64,000 nt of DNA. Origin: Tuctoria greenei. Lineage: Eukaryota; Streptophyta; Magnoliopsida; Poales; Poaceae. Of this stretch, positions 34,575-44,562 are shown in pieces. Below the pieces are notes generated by a model. It was not told the DNA's origin. It ran no database searches and saw only the letters and a list, made by a program, of their open reading frames with translations. The stretch spans positions 225,143,605 through 225,207,604 of the forward strand of contig JAYESD010000002.1 of assembly GCA_036927565.1 (NCBI GenBank), written 5' to 3'. Position 1 is the stretch's first letter. Every line of letters begins with the position of its first letter. The translations under genes and the position numbers were made by a program.

Positions 34575-36136
34575 TGTAAGATCGAAAAGCACGTGAAAAG
34601 CTACCAGAGGGGGGTGAATGGTAGATTTAAAAATCTTATGCAGTGGAAACAATTAAACCCCAACCCCTTTGGCAGAAAAATGATCTGTTAAAGAAATCAT
34701 GTGTGAGACTAATCTAAACGTGTTTCACCATGACAAAAGTGATATATATCAGAGAGAATCAAGTCACGAAGACAACACAATAAGAATCACTCAAATCCGT
34801 TGAGAGAAACTCAAGTTATGATTGAAAGATCGAGCAAAGGTCAATCTGTCCTACCCGAGAAAAACAGTTCTGGAACACTGCAAAGAAACTCGTGTAGATC
34901 AGCAACCACAAATCCAATGACCATGAAATTTTGACAGATAATAGATAATCAAGTTGTGAAGACAACCCAAGAAGAATCACGTCAACTGGATCTATAAAAC
35001 TCGAGTTATGATAAAACCACCGACGAAAGGTAGTGCTGTCCAGAAACTCGACGAGTAAAACTTGTCTGGAACAAGTCGGACAAACAAGGCACAAAAGTTC
35101 CTTCAAACTACGAATTTTATTCAATAGAACACAAGAGGAACAGCCCCAAAGTCGTGCACCACGAGCTCTGAGCTCCCTTGCTTATATAACCAGCTCGAAA
35201 GCCAACTCAACTCAAATCAGGAACCTAATCCTACTCTGTTCATGAATCGTAACTTTCCATAACTGCTTAGGATTCTTCTATACGCAGATAGAAGCAATCT
35301 TAAGACTTCCAAACACCTTAGGAACATATCCCACATTCCTAAACAACTCAAATTCGTGACCCACACGAAATCTTATCATAACCAACTTAAATCTTTCCAT
35401 ATTTGAGTCAAACCCGACTCAGCCGCAGCCTGAGTCCATAACCTAGTCGGTTGGACCTTTCCGACCAACTATTTACGTCCAGATCTCTTCATCACGTCTC
35501 GGAACCATGTAGACACATCCATGCACTCCTTGCACACATGCAAACATCTTCCAATGACGTCCACGATACCTTCACATGCATTATTCTTGATTCAATCATG
35601 CTGCACAACCTCCTGATCAGCTCAACCACAATTCCTCCTGAATTTGGTTGTTGGAACCTCATCTCCTCCCTGAGACTAGTCCAATGGATCCCATAACCAG
35701 CCATGTCTTGAACTCAAGAAACACCTGCACATAAATAAACAACCAATCCATACGAGCCCAAGCCCTCGACTTGACTCAAGTTAGTTCCGAACACAACACC
35801 TTACGTGAGAACCTCACATAAGCATGTTGCAAAACCACAGTAACACGATATCATCCATATCAACCAAAAACGCACCAAAGACTTAGCAAATGAATACTAA
35901 GCAAGTACAAAATATTGCAAATGAAAAACAGAAGCATTGCGGTCAAGTTTCGGACCTTGTCAGAGCAACCCAGACCTTGAGCCGGAGCTAACAAAAGCTA
36001 GTAGAACCTAGCACCGGGGCTAACCAGAACTAGTCGGATCTTAATAAAAAGGTGTTTTGGTGATATTCAAAACTTTTATCGTCAAAGCAAGTGTATTCAC
36101 TACAAGCCAATGTATTCAGTACACATAGGTCTTACA
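34575..36136 (-). repeat. 5' LTR of element E
   Basis: Plus-strand ends TGTAAGATCG and GGTCTTACA give TGTAAGA/TCTTACA inverted termini. 1562 bp. Collinear with the left LTR apart from small indels; for example a CAATCTTTCCAGAGATGTAA-like stretch near 27795 is missing here. Confidence 0.9.
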
Positions 36137-36754
36137 CAAGGTGAACCTTCTTCCTCTTCATGTTCACCTTCTCAACCCACTAAAACTGAGGTTGCTCCTG
36201 CTTGTACATGCTAGAAAGTTGACACCAGTTTGAAGGACAAGCCAACCTCTACAAAGGATAAACATCCTACCCAAAGTGGCGTATTTGACAAGGAGAAGAT
36301 CAAATATGCACGTAGTGCATACTTGGTCAAAAGATCTCCAAATGTCAAATATGGCATTGGTTACTCTTATGGTGAAAAGCAGCATGCTGGAAGCCATAAG
36401 AATAACAAGGAGAGGATTACCTTTGTAAAGGGAAGACCCTCTCAAACTGGAAAGTCAAAGATTAAAACAGTAATCACACATGAATACCGGACTAGTCCGA
36501 TTGGTGTCCGGACAAGCCCAGTCCTCCGGACATGTCCGGCCTCCCAGACTAGTCCTGTAAATAAACAACAACAGTTACTGTTTAGAACTTTCGATGCCTC
36601 GTATGTCTTAATAAGAAATAATTTTGGCAAAGTTTATGCTCATTATGTTGGGCCACACCATGAGAACACCAAGTCTCATGTGTGGGTGCCCAAATGTCTT
36701 GTAACTAACCTCCAAGGACCCAAGCAAGCTTGGGTACCTAAAACCAAAGCATAA
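36137..36754 (+). pseudogene. Sirevirus F gag C-terminal part
   Basis: Continuation of the fragment at 26377-26462 after element E. Lys- and Ser-rich, with KYARSAYLVKRSPNVKYGIGY and, before the stop at 36752, LVTNLQGPKQAWVPKTKA, which is the usual end of Sirevirus gag. An in-frame TAG lies at 36212. A run of four GGACTAGTCC-like palindromes (36487-36557) is read through in frame. The pol frame is +1 relative to gag and is open upstream of 36756, so gag and pol overlap. Confidence 0.75.
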
Positions 36755-36755
36755 T

Positions 36756-39700
36756 TTGTTTTTGCAGGCCTATTTCTCCGGTGGATCTAAATGGGTGCTA
36801 GACAGTGGCTGCACCAACCATATGACCGGAAAAAGAAGAATGTTCGTTGAATATGAAGAGAATGAGGATCCAAATGAGGGCATCTATTTTGGAGATAATA
36901 GTCAAGGAAAGGTGCTCGGTACTGGTAAAATTGCAATATCTTCTAAACACACACTTTCTCATGTCTTACATGTTGAATCCTTAGATTATAACCTGCTGTC
37001 CATATCTCAATTATGTGACAAAGGTTATAATTGCTTGTTCACTAACAAGGGTGTGACCGTTTCTAGGAGGAGTGATGGTTCCGTTGCATTCAAGGGTATG
37101 TTAAAGGGAAAGCTCTATTCTATTGACTTCAACAAGGATAAAGCTGAACTTGACACATGCTTGATTGCAAAAACCAACATGGGTTGGTTGTGGCATAGAC
37201 GGCTAGCGCATGCTGGTATGAGGAACCTTCAAAAACTCCTTAAGGGCGATCACATCCGAGATTTACAAGATGTTGTGTTTGAGAAAGACAGGCCTTGTAG
37301 CACATGCCAGGCCGGGAAGAAAGTTGGAGCACCTCACCCCGCCAAGAACGTCATGACTACAACAAGACCGCTCGAGCTACTTCACATGGACTTGTTTGGT
37401 CCAATTGCCTATATAAGCATCGGTGGTAACAAATATGGTTTAGTAGTTGTTGATGATTTTTCTCGCTTCACTTGGGTTTTCTTTTTGCATGATAAGTCGA
37501 AAACACAAGGAATACTCAAGAAGTTCTTCAAGCGAGCTCAAAACGAATTCTCATTGAAAATCAAGAACATTCGAAGCGACAATGGCACGGAGTTCAAGAA
37601 CACACAAGTGGAGGAGTACCTTGATGAAGAAGGCATAAAGAACGAATCTTCAGCTCCGTACTCCCCACAACAAAACGGAGTTGCCAAAAGAAAGAACCGA
37701 ACTCTCATAGAGATGGCAAGAACAATGCTCCATGAGTACAAGACCTCGGATTAATTTTGGGCAGAAGCGATTAACACTGCTTGCCACGCCGTAAATCGAC
37801 TTTATCTTCATCGACTACTCAAGAAGACATCCTATGAGCTACTTACCGGTAACAAACCCAATATTTCATATTTTCAAGTTTTTGGTTCTCCATGTTATAT
37901 TTTGAACAAGAAGCCCAGAACTTCAAAGTTCGCTTCGAAGTCCGATGATGGTTTCTTACTTGGTTATGATTCGAACACTTACGCCTATCGTGTTTTCAAC
38001 AAGACCTCCAGACTTGTTGAAGTAGCACGTGACGTAGTGTTCGATGAGACTAACGGCTTCCAAAAGGAGCAAGTTGATCCATGTGTACTAGGTAAAGAAG
38101 AAGCTCCCTGTCAAGCATTGAAAAGAATGGCCTTAGGTGAAGTTCGACCATAAGAGTCACCTCTACACGTGCATGAGGAAGATGAACCACAAGAGGAGGT
38201 CAACGATCAAGGGGGAGCTCCCACACAAGATCAACCACAAGAATACGAAGATAATCAACAAGTCAACAAAGGCAACCATTTAGGGGGAGAAGAAGATGAT
38301 CATGAAGATACAACGCCTCAAGTGCCACACCCAAGAGTACACCAATGCATCCAAAGGGATCACCCAATCGACAATATCATTGGTGAGATCCAAAAAGGAG
38401 TAACCACTAGATCTCGTATAGCTAACTTTTGTGAGCACTATTCGTTTGTATCCTTTTTGGAACCGCGCAGCGTTGAAGATGCATTGAAAGATCCGGACTG
38501 GGTGGTGGCAATGCAAGAAGAATTGAACAACTTCAAGCGGAACGAGGTGTGGGAACTCGTGGCAAGACCCAATGCGAACATTGTCGGCACCATGTGGGTC
38601 TTCCGCAACAAACAAGACGAACACGGGGTGGTGACATGGAACAAGGCACGACTAGTGGCCAAAGGGTATTCACAAGTCGAAGGTTTGGATTTTGATGAGA
38701 CCTTTGCTCCAGTAGCTAGACTTGAATCTATTAGAATATTACTTGCATATGCTACTCACCATGATTTCAAGTTGTATCAAATGGATGTGAAAGGTGCCTT
38801 CCTCAATGGACCAATCAAGGAGGAGGTGTATGTGGAGCAACCCCCCGGGTTTGAAGACGAAGAGTTTCCCGACCACGTATTCAAATTGCGTAAGGCTCTC
38901 TACGGGCTTAAACAAGCTCCTAGAGCTTGGTATGAGTGTCTTAGAGATTTATTAATTGAAAATGGCTTTAAGATTGGCAAAGTAGATTATACACTATTTA
39001 CAAAGAATTTTGACAATGATCTTTTTATTTGTCAAATTTTTGTTGATGATATAATCTTTGGGTCAACTAATCAATCTTTTTGTGAGGAATTTAGTAAAAT
39101 CATGACAGATAGGTTTGAAATGTCAATGATGGGAGAACTAAATTACTTCTTGGGATTCCAAGTGTGGCAACAAAAGGAATGGACGTTCATAAGCCAAACC
39201 AAGTACACGCAAGACATACTCAAGAAGTTTGGTATGGACAAGGCAAAGCCTATAAAGACTCCCATGGCAACAAATGGCCACTTGGATCTCAATGAAGATG
39301 GACCTAGAATTGACCAGAAGGTATATCACTCCATGATTGGATCTCTACTCTATTTATGTGCATCTAGGCCAGACATTATGTTGAGTGTATGTTTGTGTGC
39401 AAGGTTTCAAGCTAATCCTAAGGAGTGTCACTTGATAGCCGTATAAAGGATCTTGAGATATTTAGTCCATACACCCAACCTTGGTCTTTGGTACCCAAAA
39501 GGCTCAAAATTCAATCTCATTGGTTACTCCGATGCAGATTATGCTGGGTGCAAAGTAGATAGAAAGAGCACCTCTGGTACATGCTAATTCCTAGGGAGAT
39601 CCTTAGTTTCTTGGTCCTCCAAGAAACAAAATTCCATTGCCCTATCCACAGCCGAAGCGGAGTATGTTGCAGCCGGGAGTTGTTGTGCACAACTCCTTTG

Positions 39701-39992
39701 GATGTGACAAACTCTAAGGGATTACGGTTACAATATGAATCGTATTCCACTCCTTTGTGATAATGAGAGTGCCATCAAAATTGCCCACAACCCAGTTGAG
39801 CACTCTAGAACTAAACACATAGATATAAGACATCACTTTTAGAGAGATCATTTCATGAAAGGAGACATAGTCATTTCCCATGTCAACACCCAAAAGCAAT
39901 TGGCCGACATATTCACCAAGCCACTTGATGAAAAGCGCTTTTGTGAACTCCAAAATGAACTAAATATCCTTGATGCTCAGAGTGTGGCTTGA
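36756..39992 (+). pseudogene. Sirevirus F pol (protease, integrase, RT, RNase H)
   Basis: A single frame with six premature stops at 37752, 38151, 39444, 39585, 39705 and 39840 but no frame change. Order: protease with WVLDSGCTNHMTG; zinc region and integrase with HRRLAHAGMRNL, CSTCQAGKK, HMDLFGP, IRSDNGTEFKN and PYSPQQNGVAKRKNRT; acidic linker 38160-38350; RT with MWVFRNKQ, FDETFAPVARLESIR, MDVKGAFLNG and FVDDIIFG; RNase H with GYSDADYAGC, STAEAEYVAAG and LLCDNESAI; terminal ADIFTKPLD. All domains are present, but the stops mean no functional polyprotein. Confidence 0.9.
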
Positions 39993-40898
39993 AATGTTGC
40001 ATACCTGTATGAATTCTTCAAAATATGTTGATTGGATTGTGAAAATCATCTCTCTCAATTTTCTCTGAAAAACTATGTCAATTACTAGATCTTGGTGAAT
40101 TATGATCATTGCTTGATTGTTGTTTGCTTACTGGTTAATTCATCAAGATTATTTGATTTGATTTTGCCTCCCTATTTTCTAAATTTGTACCTTCAAATAT
40201 ATATGAATGGGCTAAGAAATTCTTGCCTGGTGACCACGGACTAGTCCGTGGTTACCCGGACTAGTCCGCCCACGCAGACTAGTCCGTAGAGTGCCGGTTA
40301 GGCCGAACTAGTCCGGTATATAACGGACTAGTCCGATATAGTCCTCTCGAAAAGTTCAGACTAGTCCGGTCATCTCCGAACTTGTCCGATTTTTCGTGTC
40401 CTTAACCCTAGCCGCCGCCAAACCCTAATCACTTCACCTCCACTCTTGCCTCACGCGTTCTCTCTCTTCCACTCGAGCTCCCAAGGCGATTTTGCATCCC
40501 CTCCACCAAAAAGCTCCGCATTTGGGTGGAGATCAAGCATCCTTGCTCGAAGATTGAAGTTCACGGACAAGTCCGTACTTGAACACCTTCCTCTTCGAGC
40601 GTCATTCGATTTCTTCTGTAATTTTCACTCAAACCCTAGAAATTCCAAATTTCTTCATTGTTGATCGAATAGCCTAGCATATCTCACTATATACATGCCT
40701 CATTGATGTATTATGTTTATGATACGCTTGTTGTGCATTAGGAATCACCATTTGACTGGTAGCTTAGGTTTTTTGAGGATGAATACCGGACTAGTCCGGT
40801 CCATGCGCGGACAAGTCCGGTCACTCGGACTAGTCCGTGCCTGTACACCGGACAAGTCTGATTTTTCTGAAATCAAAACCTAAATTTTCAATCCCTCA
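39993..40898 (+). other. Sirevirus F spacer with palindromes
   Basis: Non-coding segment between pol and the envelope-position ORF. Two clusters of GGACTAGTCC-type palindromes (40234-40392 and 40786-40862) and a single copy at 40562. Includes the perfect 18-bp palindrome CCACGGACTAGTCCGTGG at 40234-40251. Confidence 0.75.
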
Positions 40899-42560
40899 AT
40901 GCAATTCCTTGCTATCCTTTCACACCTATGCCTTGTACCATTCATTCTCAATCATGCCACTCATTCTCAGGTCATGTGGAGCTCCAACAATGAAGTCTCC
41001 GACTTTGAGGCCAAGATGGACCACGAGGTGGCACCTCGGACCTCGACGAGTCTTGGCAAGAAGCGCCAAGAGAGACCTTCCGAGCCAGCTCTGTCTCCTC
41101 CACAGGCTCCGAGGAAAGTACTAGAGAAGAAGCCGACCTCCAAGGTGCCAGCTTCTAGGGCTACCACCAATGGTGGCCCTAGCTCAGCAAGTGCCCGCCT
41201 AGCTAAAGGCAAGGGCAAAGGGAAAGCGACGGGTCTAATTGGCCCATTGAAGCTCCATGCTCCGAGGGAAGGGGTTCGGGACCCCACTGAAGAGAAGTTC
41301 AACGGGAAGGGCAGTGATTCGGCGGCAAAGTTCAGAAGCATTGATTGGTATGGCCGACCGAAGCAAGCTGCCGATGGAAGATTTTGGTGCAACTTCCATG
41401 CAGATTTCTACAAATCTGTGTATCTCCCAATAAAGACACCAGTTGTGCGCAGTCAAGGGATTGATTGGGCACACTTTGAGAAGAAGGGCTGCTCCCCGTT
41501 CACTGAAGTGGTGGAAGCCATTGATAGGCATGGCCTGAAGGATCTCTTTGTTTTCAGGAACAACTGGAATGATGAGGTTATTGCGCAATTCTTTGCGACA
41601 TGCCACTTCTCGGGTGAAGATGAGGAATGTGTTACTTGGATGACTTATGGATCCAAGTACAGTATCACCCAAGAAGATTTTGCAAGCCTGCTTCAACTTG
41701 ACACCTCAAGATCTAACTGCTTGATCATACACAACATAGGTGTCATTGAGAAGGATAAGATGAAATTCTTATATGAGCCAAATTCCAAGTTCAACCCCCC
41801 ATCCACAAAGAACATGAAGCCGTTCTTTGTGGTGCTCAACAGAGTCTTGAGGAAGACCATCGCTCCCAAGGATGGAGATGCCGGGAGTGTGCAGGGTTAT
41901 CTCTGGACATTGATGAGAGTGATAAGCAAGGGCCGCCAGTTTGATGTGGCGGACTACATCTAGAATGACATGGTTAACATATCCTGCACACCCAACAGAT
42001 CTTGTGGGTATGCCCCATATCCGATGTTTGTGATCGAGAAGGTCACTGGGATTGAATTTGTCAAGGATGTGGAGCATCTACCCTTGAGGCTTCAGAAGCC
42101 TCAGAAGCCAAGTATCCAGGCTGCTCCCTCGCCGGCCTCCAGTCCTGAGGCACCGGCAAGAAGATCTGAAGATGCAAGAGCTGCCTCTGCCAGTAGGGCA
42201 GCCCCTCCAAGGGGATCAGCCAGTGGGATCTTCAAATACCTGGCTGCCATCTTTGCTTCCTGCAAAAAGTCAAAAGTGAAGGCCCATAAGATCAACAAGA
42301 GAAGAAAGGAAGATATGAAGTATGTGAAGGCAAATGTGAAGCAAATATGCCAGAAACTAGAGATCGAACCCATTGGGTCTCCAGTAATCTCTGAAGATTC
42401 AGACTCAGACTTCACCGAGCTCGGGCCCTTGACCCCCTCCGAGCTTGCCTACTTTGGCATTGGGGGCTCGAGTGACTCCGCACCTCCTCCTCCTCCTCCT
42501 CATCAGGCTGAAGATGAAGATGACGAAGACGACGATGAGAGGACTGATAGCGAAGAGTGA
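40899..42560 (+). pseudogene. Envelope-position ORF of Sirevirus F (plant transposon protein family)
   Basis: One frame of about 550 codons interrupted by a TAG at 41961. The likely start is the ATG at 40974 (MWSSNNEVSDFEAKMDHE). The N-terminal 110 residues are basic and low-complexity. The central part (DWYGRPKQAADGRFWCNFH, FRNNWNDEVIAQFFATCHF, MTYGSKYSITQEDFASLL) resembles the putative plant transposon protein domain found in ORFs located after pol in Sirevirus elements. The C-terminus is Lys-rich and then strongly acidic. No signal peptide or clear membrane anchor is seen, so an envelope role is not supported. Function unknown. Confidence 0.75.
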
Positions 42561-42604
42561 AGACCTTAGGACCCTCCTCTCCTTCTTTTTGGTGTCTTGA
42601 TGCC

Positions 42605-42616
42605 AAAGGGGGAGAG
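42605..42616 (+). other. Upstream PPT-like tract of F
   Basis: AAAGGGGGAGAG, followed by a second purine run GAGGGGGAG, about 400 bp before the LTR. Sireviruses are known for repeated PPT-like signatures. Confidence 0.55.
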
Positions 42617-43000
42617 ATTGAGGGGGAGTCTTAGCCTTAGCTGTAGGATGCGAGGAGAGAGATATCTTGTTTGCCTTTTGACTATTTTGTGGGTTGTAAA
42701 GCTTTAACAATGTTCTTATGTTAATTATGGTTCTGTGATGCAATGTTATGATCTTTTGAGAAGTAAATGTTGAGTTATGTGATTTTGCTCCTAGAATGAC
42801 ATATATGCTTGCTTTTGATTGATTAATGTAATTTATGTCATTCTCATTGTTTCAACATACTTAGTTATGCATCCCACCATAAAGAATGCACATATGGATT
42901 ATGTTTTCACTGCTTGATGTATTTTAGACCCATATGTGCATGCTTTATGAAAATCTCAATTTTATCACATTTTGTGAAATCTCAATTGGTTGTCATCACC

Positions 43001-43014
43001 AAAAAGGGGGAGAT
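43001..43014 (+). other. Polypurine tract of Sirevirus F
   Basis: AAAAAGGGGGAGAT immediately before the LTR start TGAAAGTGCATC. Identical in the fragment at 1855-1868. Confidence 0.85.
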
Positions 43015-43273
43015 TGAAAGTGCATCTAGGAATCCCTTGTGGGTTTTGGATGATTTATGACAAGCAAATGAGATTCTAACCTATTTGTTGAGATGAGCAC
43101 TGGTTTTGATTGCAAAATAAGCAAAGTGCCAAAAAGAAGGGAGAATAAGGAGCAAAGTGGAAATGAGCTCAAGGAAGAAGAATAGTAGATCATTGTGTAT
43201 GGAGTGTGTTAAGGAAACACACCCCAAGAGCTCAATCACAATTAAACACACACATTGCACAAAGTTATACAGT

Positions 43274-43755
43274 ACCGGACTAGTCCGAATGTCACCGGAC
43301 TAGTCCGATATCCTCTCTGCACAAAATCGGACAAGTCTGATATCCATCGGACTAGTCTGATATCTCTCTGACTAGAATCGGACTAGTCCTCCCCAGTGCG
43401 GACTAGTCCTCACAACACTTCACAAGTCACACAAAATCAGACAAGTCCGATCACCACCGGACTAGTTCGATATCCATTCTGATCCAAATCGGACAAGTCC
43501 GATATTAGCATGGACTAGTCCGAAAAACCCTCTGACTTAAATCGGACAAGTCCTCCAAGTGTGGACTTGTAACCCAATTCACTTAGGGTTTCACATGTCC
43601 GGACAAGTCTGATAACTATCGGACTAGTGCGAAGATTTCCAGAAGAGAAATTGGACAAGTCCGCCCCTAGCCGGACTAGTTCGATATTTTGGGACACTTA
43701 GGGTTTACTGCACACAGCACACCGGACTAGTCCGGTGTCCACCACGGACTAGTCC
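43274..43755 (+). repeat. Array of GGACTAGTCC / GGACAAGTCC palindromes
   Basis: About eighteen copies in 480 bp, many within CGGACTAGTCCG (12-bp perfect palindrome) or CGGACAAGTCCG. The longest is CACCGGACTAGTCCGGTG (18 bp, 43720-43737), immediately upstream of the TATA region. Confidence 0.9.
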
Positions 43756-43794
43756 AATCTTTCTAAACCCTAACAGTAACATTTAGAAACCCCA

Positions 43795-43803
43795 TATAAA
43801 TAG
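43795..43803 (+). promoter_or_regulatory. TATA box of Sirevirus F LTR
   Basis: TATAAATAG about 40 bp after the palindrome array, in the usual U3 position. Confidence 0.7.
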
Positions 43804-44562
43804 AGGTGCACGGCCCAACTTTTACAACTCTCGAACCCTAGCGCCGTCACACCTCCCAAGAGCCTCAAAAACCACATCTCTCCACGAAATTAAGTGCAAC
43901 AAAGATCAATCCTTTGAGGATTTACTCTAGATCATTGGAGAGACACGTTGAACACTCATTGAGCTCTTGGTTTGATTCTCTAACACACTCCTGTGATTTC
44001 ATTGTAATCTTTTGAGTGTGTTCTTGGTGGTATTTCGTGTTGTAATCCAAGGGAGCTCTCAACGTGTGAGAAGGCCCCTTTCAATTTGGTTATTCACCCC
44101 TTTGTGATAAGTGGAAGAGGATTGGCCTTCATGGCGATCCGACGAGGGTAGGGTTGGAGAAGACCCGGTCCTTTTGTGGACTCCTCAACGTGGATGTAGG
44201 TTGCCTCTGTGGGAACCGAACCACGGGATAAATCTCTTGTGTTCTTGTTTTGTGTTCATCGTCCTTCACATTATATCAATCTAGGGTTTCAATTAATCTT
44301 GCTCACTTTACATTGAATTATCAAATTTAAGATTGACTTGTGATATACCCTGGTACATAATCTTGCAACACATAAATTGCAAGTATATTTCCGCTGCTAC
44401 ACTCTTGAATCATACTTAATAAATCAAACTTGATCAACCTAGTCCGTACACACTGGACTAGTCCGCACTTTACCGGACTAGTCCGATATCTCTTGTTTTG
44501 GACTGGTTGTTAAGTGTTGCAGGCTCTAACAAATTTTCAAAAAGGCCTATTCACCCCCCTCT

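Larger units (their letters stand above)
26463..36136 (-). mobile_element. Ty1/copia element E (complete structure)
   Basis: Two LTRs, initiator-Met PBS, gag, protease, integrase and RT-RNase H in copia order on the minus strand. Flanking 5-mers CAAGT (26458-26462) and CAAGG (36137-36141) look like a target duplication with one change. A long gag with a Cys-rich coiled-coil tail and 1.6-kb LTRs suggest the Sire lineage, though no envelope-like frame is present. Coding is broken by stops and two frame changes. Confidence 0.9.
36137..44562 (+). mobile_element. Sirevirus-like copia element F (5' part lost)
   Basis: Gag tail, pol, a palindrome-rich spacer, an envelope-position ORF, several purine tracts and a 3' LTR in Sirevirus order. 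Interrupted by E in gag. The 3' LTR stops at about 44562 without a CA terminus where gypsy sequence H begins. Confidence 0.88.
43015..44562 (+). repeat. 3' LTR of Sirevirus F, 3' end missing
   Basis: Starts TGAAAGTGCATCTAGG. Palindrome-rich U3 (43274-43755), TATA box TATAAATAG at 43795-43803, and a tail ending AAGGCCTATTCACCCCCCT. This tail is typical of grass Sirevirus LTRs, but those then continue for a few dozen bases to a CA end, which is absent here. Confidence 0.85.

Noticed and set aside
40899..42560. Considered as a true envelope glycoprotein gene
   Set aside because: No signal peptide, membrane anchor or glycoprotein features; better described as the plant transposon protein found after pol in Sireviruses.
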